DNA of 52,720 nt from assembly GCA_019120545.1 (NCBI GenBank), contig DWUX01000216.1:1-52720 (forward strand). Direction: 5' to 3'. Source of the stretch: Candidatus Blautia stercoripullorum (GTDB lineage: Bacteria; Bacillota; Clostridia; Lachnospirales; Lachnospiraceae). The translations under genes and the position numbers were made by a program. Position 1 is the stretch's first letter, and every line of letters starts with the position of its first letter. The notes under the pieces are model-generated. The model did not search any database. It was not told the DNA's origin and saw only the letters and a list, made by a program, of their open reading frames with translations. Positions 49,684 to 52,720 of the stretch are shown here, piece by piece.

Positions 49684-50028
49684 CTACCTCATAGGCACAT
49701 AATCTATCTGTGACTCTTCTTCTGTGGCCTCGATCTTAAAGATTACCGGGCGCAATCCGTCGTTACAGCTGCAGATGGCTACGCCAGGTTTCCGGATCCA
49801 GTCTCCGTAATAAAATACGTCGTTTCCTGCTCCGTGAGACAATGCGAATACATACTGATAGATTGCTTTCCAGGCCTCATCACAGAATCCCTCGGGCTTG
49901 GCATAATCTGCGTAAAATACCTGGCCTTCTTTCATCATGGGACAGGCGGTCAGACCTTCTGCACCGTACTCTTCGGCCAGTTCTTTGTCAAGAGTGGTTT
50001 TTAATACTGTAATTTTACATTTTTTCAT
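49684..50028 (-). CDS. TIGR04076-family protein
   Basis: KCKITVLKTTLDKELAEEYG... WIRKPGVAICSCNDGLRPVIFKIE. Confidence 0.8.
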   Translation of the reverse strand: MKKCKITVLKTTLDKELAEEYGAEGLTACPMMKEGQVFYADYAKPEGFCDEAWKAIYQYVFALSHGAGNDVFYYGDWIRKPGVAICSCNDGLRPVIFKIEATEEESQIDYVPMR

Positions 50029-50247
50029 ATCTTATGTTCCTCCAAACATGCAAAATTTTTAAGTCCCTCTTTTCAGTATAACGATCATGTCTGCTATCTA
50101 CAAGGAAATCTTTTGTTTCTAAGCTGTTTTCTTCCATAAAAATTTAAAACTGGCAAAGATCAATCCATGTAAATCAGCTCTTTACTTTAGAATAATTTTC
50201 ATGTATTGTTGTTAGTTGTTACTAACCTTGATATAAAGGAGAATTTT

Positions 50248-50610
50248 ATGACCATTCTTAATCTGATTATGATCCTCTTATCCTTCGCGCTGCTCCTGCT
50301 GTGCATACTTGCCCCTTTAAGAAAAAGCGCTGCCGTACAGAAGCGCCCTTCTCTTAAAATGCTCTTTAAGCCCCATGGAATCTACGGCGTGCTCCTGCTG
50401 ATCGTCTCTTTTCTCCATGGGATCCTGTCAGGAAATAAGCCGGCAATGATGACCGGAAAAGCAGCATGGCTCTGTCTTCTCATCCTGCTTGTTCTGTCCC
50501 TGTTCAGGAAGCGGATAGGGACTGCTGCATGGCTGAAACTGCACAGGATCTTTTCTGTCCTTCTGTGCGTTCTGATCGCTGCTCATGTATTACATGCCGT
50601 GCTGCTGTAA
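50248..50610 (+). CDS. Small four-TM protein, candidate di-heme cytochrome-b-like membrane protein
   Basis: MTILNLIMILL start with SD aaaggag; conserved-looking His in TM helices. Confidence 0.6.
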   Translation: MTILNLIMILLSFALLLLCILAPLRKSAAVQKRPSLKMLFKPHGIYGVLLLIVSFLHGILSGNKPAMMTGKAAWLCLLILLVLSLFRKRIGTAAWLKLHRIFSVLLCVLIAAHVLHAVLL

Positions 50611-50715
50611 AATTCTGAGTCCTTTCACCATATTGACGAAACCGGAGAATATGATAGAATATTTTTGTTCTTTATATTTTTGCAAAAATATTACGATCCC
50701 GGAGGTAACGATACA

Positions 50716-52101
50716 ATGGAAGACGCTCAAAAAACGATACTATTTGAAAAAACTCCGATTCCGGCGGCTGTGGCAAAACTGTCCATTCCCATGGTTTTCA
50801 GCTCTCTTGTTATGGTCTTATATAACATGGCGGATACATATTTTGTAGGAATGCTGAATAATTCCGTAGAGAATGCCGCTGTCTCACTATCAGCGCCGGT
50901 TCTCCTTGCCTTTAATGCCATCAACAATCTGTTCGGCGTGGGAACCTCCAGTATGATGAGCCGCGCCCTGGGCAGGAAGGACTACGATACAGTGTCCCGC
51001 AGTTCTGCCTTTGGCTTTTACTGCTCCCTTGTGTGCGGGGTCCTGTTCGGGCTTCTCTGCGCTTTGTTCCAGAGTCCCCTTCTCACTCTTATCGGAGCCG
51101 ATCAGACCACCCGGACAGCCACCCAGGGCTATCTCTTCTGGACAGTTTTCCTGGGTTCCGCTCCCGCCATCCTCAACGTGGTCATGGCTTACCTTGTCCG
51201 TTCCGAAGGGGCCGCCATGCATGCAAGTATTGGCACTATGAGCGGCTGCTTTCTGAACATTATCCTGGACCCTATTTTCATCCTTCCCTGGGGCTTCCAT
51301 ATGGGAGCGGCAGGAGCAGGCCTTGCCACCTTTCTTTCTAACTGTGCCGCATGTATATACTTTTTTGTCTTTCTCTATGTGAAAAGAGGAAAGACTTTTG
51401 TATGTGTTGATCCCAGGAAATTTTCTTTTCAGAAAAGGATCATCCGAGAAGTATGCGGTGTTGGAATACCTGCTTCTATCCAGAATCTTCTCAATGTAAC
51501 CGGTATGACGATCCTGAATAATTTTACTGCTGTTTACGGCGCAGACGCCGTGGCGGCCATGGGGATCGCTTACAAGATCTACATGGTTCCCATGCAGATC
51601 ACACTGGGATTTTCCCAGGGTATCATGCCTCTGGTAAGTTACAATTTTGCCTCGGGAAACCGCAGACGTATGAAAGATACCATTCTCTTTGCCCTGAAGC
51701 TGATGGTTCCCATCCTGGCTGTGGTCATGCTCCTGTACCACTTCGGCGCCGGCGCACTGATCCGCCTGTTTATGGATAATGACGCTATCGTAGCTTATGG
51801 GGAAAAATTTCTTCAGGGATTCGGCCTGGGACTGATCTTCCTTTGCGTAGACTTCCTCGCCGTAGGCGTATTCCAGGCTCTGGGCCTGGGGAAATATTCC
51901 CTGTGTTTTGCGGTAATGCGGAAGATCGTTCTGGAAATCCCTGCTCTTTTTATCCTGAACTATCTGTTTCCGCTTTACGGACTGGCTTATGCCCAGTGCA
52001 CCGCAGAGCTGTTCCTGGCGGTCTGCGCGATTATCATGCTGAGACATATCTTTAAAAAATATGGAGGAAATTCCGAAACATCTTCGGACTTTTCTTCATG
52101 A
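50716..52101 (+). CDS. MATE-family efflux transporter
   Basis: LSIPMVFSSLVMVLYNMADTYFVGMLNN; start at MEDAQKT with SD ggaggt. Confidence 0.92.
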   Translation: MEDAQKTILFEKTPIPAAVAKLSIPMVFSSLVMVLYNMADTYFVGMLNNSVENAAVSLSAPVLLAFNAINNLFGVGTSSMMSRALGRKDYDTVSRSSAFGFYCSLVCGVLFGLLCALFQSPLLTLIGADQTTRTATQGYLFWTVFLGSAPAILNVVMAYLVRSEGAAMHASIGTMSGCFLNIILDPIFILPWGFHMGAAGAGLATFLSNCAACIYFFVFLYVKRGKTFVCVDPRKFSFQKRIIREVCGVGIPASIQNLLNVTGMTILNNFTAVYGADAVAAMGIAYKIYMVPMQITLGFSQGIMPLVSYNFASGNRRRMKDTILFALKLMVPILAVVMLLYHFGAGALIRLFMDNDAIVAYGEKFLQGFGLGLIFLCVDFLAVGVFQALGLGKYSLCFAVMRKIVLEIPALFILNYLFPLYGLAYAQCTAELFLAVCAIIMLRHIFKKYGGNSETSSDFSS

Positions 52102-52130
52102 CATAATATCACGGATCGGCAGCGTTTCGG

Positions 52131-52623
52131 TTATTCATCTGTTTGTTTTTTATTCTGATACAGTTTATCATGATAATAAGAATTTGCCGTATAAAGCGCT
52201 GCCGCCGGATTATGTCCGGTGACCCGGTCTTTTGTGACCAGGGTCGTGACAATAGCATCTGAATATTTGTAAAACAGACTGTCATGCCCCACGCAAAGCC
52301 CCATTACAATATTCATTTGTGTCTTTTCTTTATTCAACAGTTCCGCCTGTAAGATGGGGTTACAGGAATTCACTCCGATCTCACAGCACTTTTTGTCAAT
52401 CCCCATCTCCGTCTTGGGAACCGCTCCTGCTTTGCAGGCGATCCCGATCTTATGAAATCCCATCCGGGATGCAAACTCAATAGTCTCACGGACACGGCAC
52501 CATCTCAGATATCCTTCGTATTCCACTTCCGCCGCAGTCTGCATGATCCTGCGGTTGTCTTCCTCTTCATAACGTTCCGTTGACCACTCCGCAGTCAGCA
52601 CAGCTTAAGACCCTTGCTTCCAT
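52131..52623 (-). pseudogene. DUF1847-family gene with two apparent internal deletions
   Basis: MEARVLSCADCGVVN | ERYEEEDNRRIMQTAAEVEYEGYLRWCRVRETIEFASRMGFHKIGIAC | KAGAVPKTEMGIDKKCCEIGVNSCNPI... Confidence 0.7.
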
Positions 52624-52664
52624 AACTTTCTCCTTTTCCTATCCTGTTTTTAATTGACAATGAG

Positions 52665-52715
52665 GCTGTCACATTAAACATATATCAGAAATATTTATAC
52701 ATTTTATGCGAATTT
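52665..52715 (-). repeat. Right copy of the 51-bp imperfect inverted repeat
   Basis: Reverse complement aaattcgcataaaatgtataaatatttctgatatatgtttaatgtgacagc matches 1-51. Confidence 0.85.
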
Positions 52716-52720
52716 GTCGA

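Noticed and set aside
50890-52047. 385-aa minus-strand ORF
   Set aside because: Antisense to a clear MATE transporter; H/D/Q-rich translation typical of a shadow frame.

Overview
A 52.7 kb chromosomal segment that looks like a Lachnospiraceae/Clostridia-type Firmicute (inferred from gene content and style; no taxonomy search was run). Most of it is ordinary: class II RNR, a Trp T-box with a TrpXYZ-like ABC transporter, a GH3 glucosidase, a 2-aminoethylphosphonate operon (phnW/phnX plus ABC transporter and RpiR regulator), a DinJ/YoeB-type TA pair, two two-component/ABC clusters, an arylsulfotransferase, a small alarmone synthetase, GH27 and GH36-type alpha-galactoside genes, a flavin reductase/HxlR group, MFS and MATE transporters. 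The unusual content: (1) a deletion-riddled Tn916-like ICE remnant (about 37.83-42.28 kb) splits a GH36/Sip1-like gene, whose N-terminal piece I find on the far side with a +1 frameshift; (2) a GHKL kinase and a CPBP protease are read as one ORF, and the linker carries a 21-bp-spaced direct repeat resembling a LytTR operator plus an internal RBS/start; (3) a yybP-ykoY (Mn2+) riboswitch with overlapping terminator precedes an uncharacterised gene and a yccF that has lost its middle; (4) several further genes carry deletion scars (WYL regulator, AAA-ATPase/DUF1703-type, MATE, DUF1847, tandem ardA, orf15, orf14); (5) a cloverleaf-like structured element lies between the T-box and trpX; (6) a 51-bp imperfect inverted repeat sits at the two extreme ends of the window. 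All family calls are from sequence recognition without database searches.
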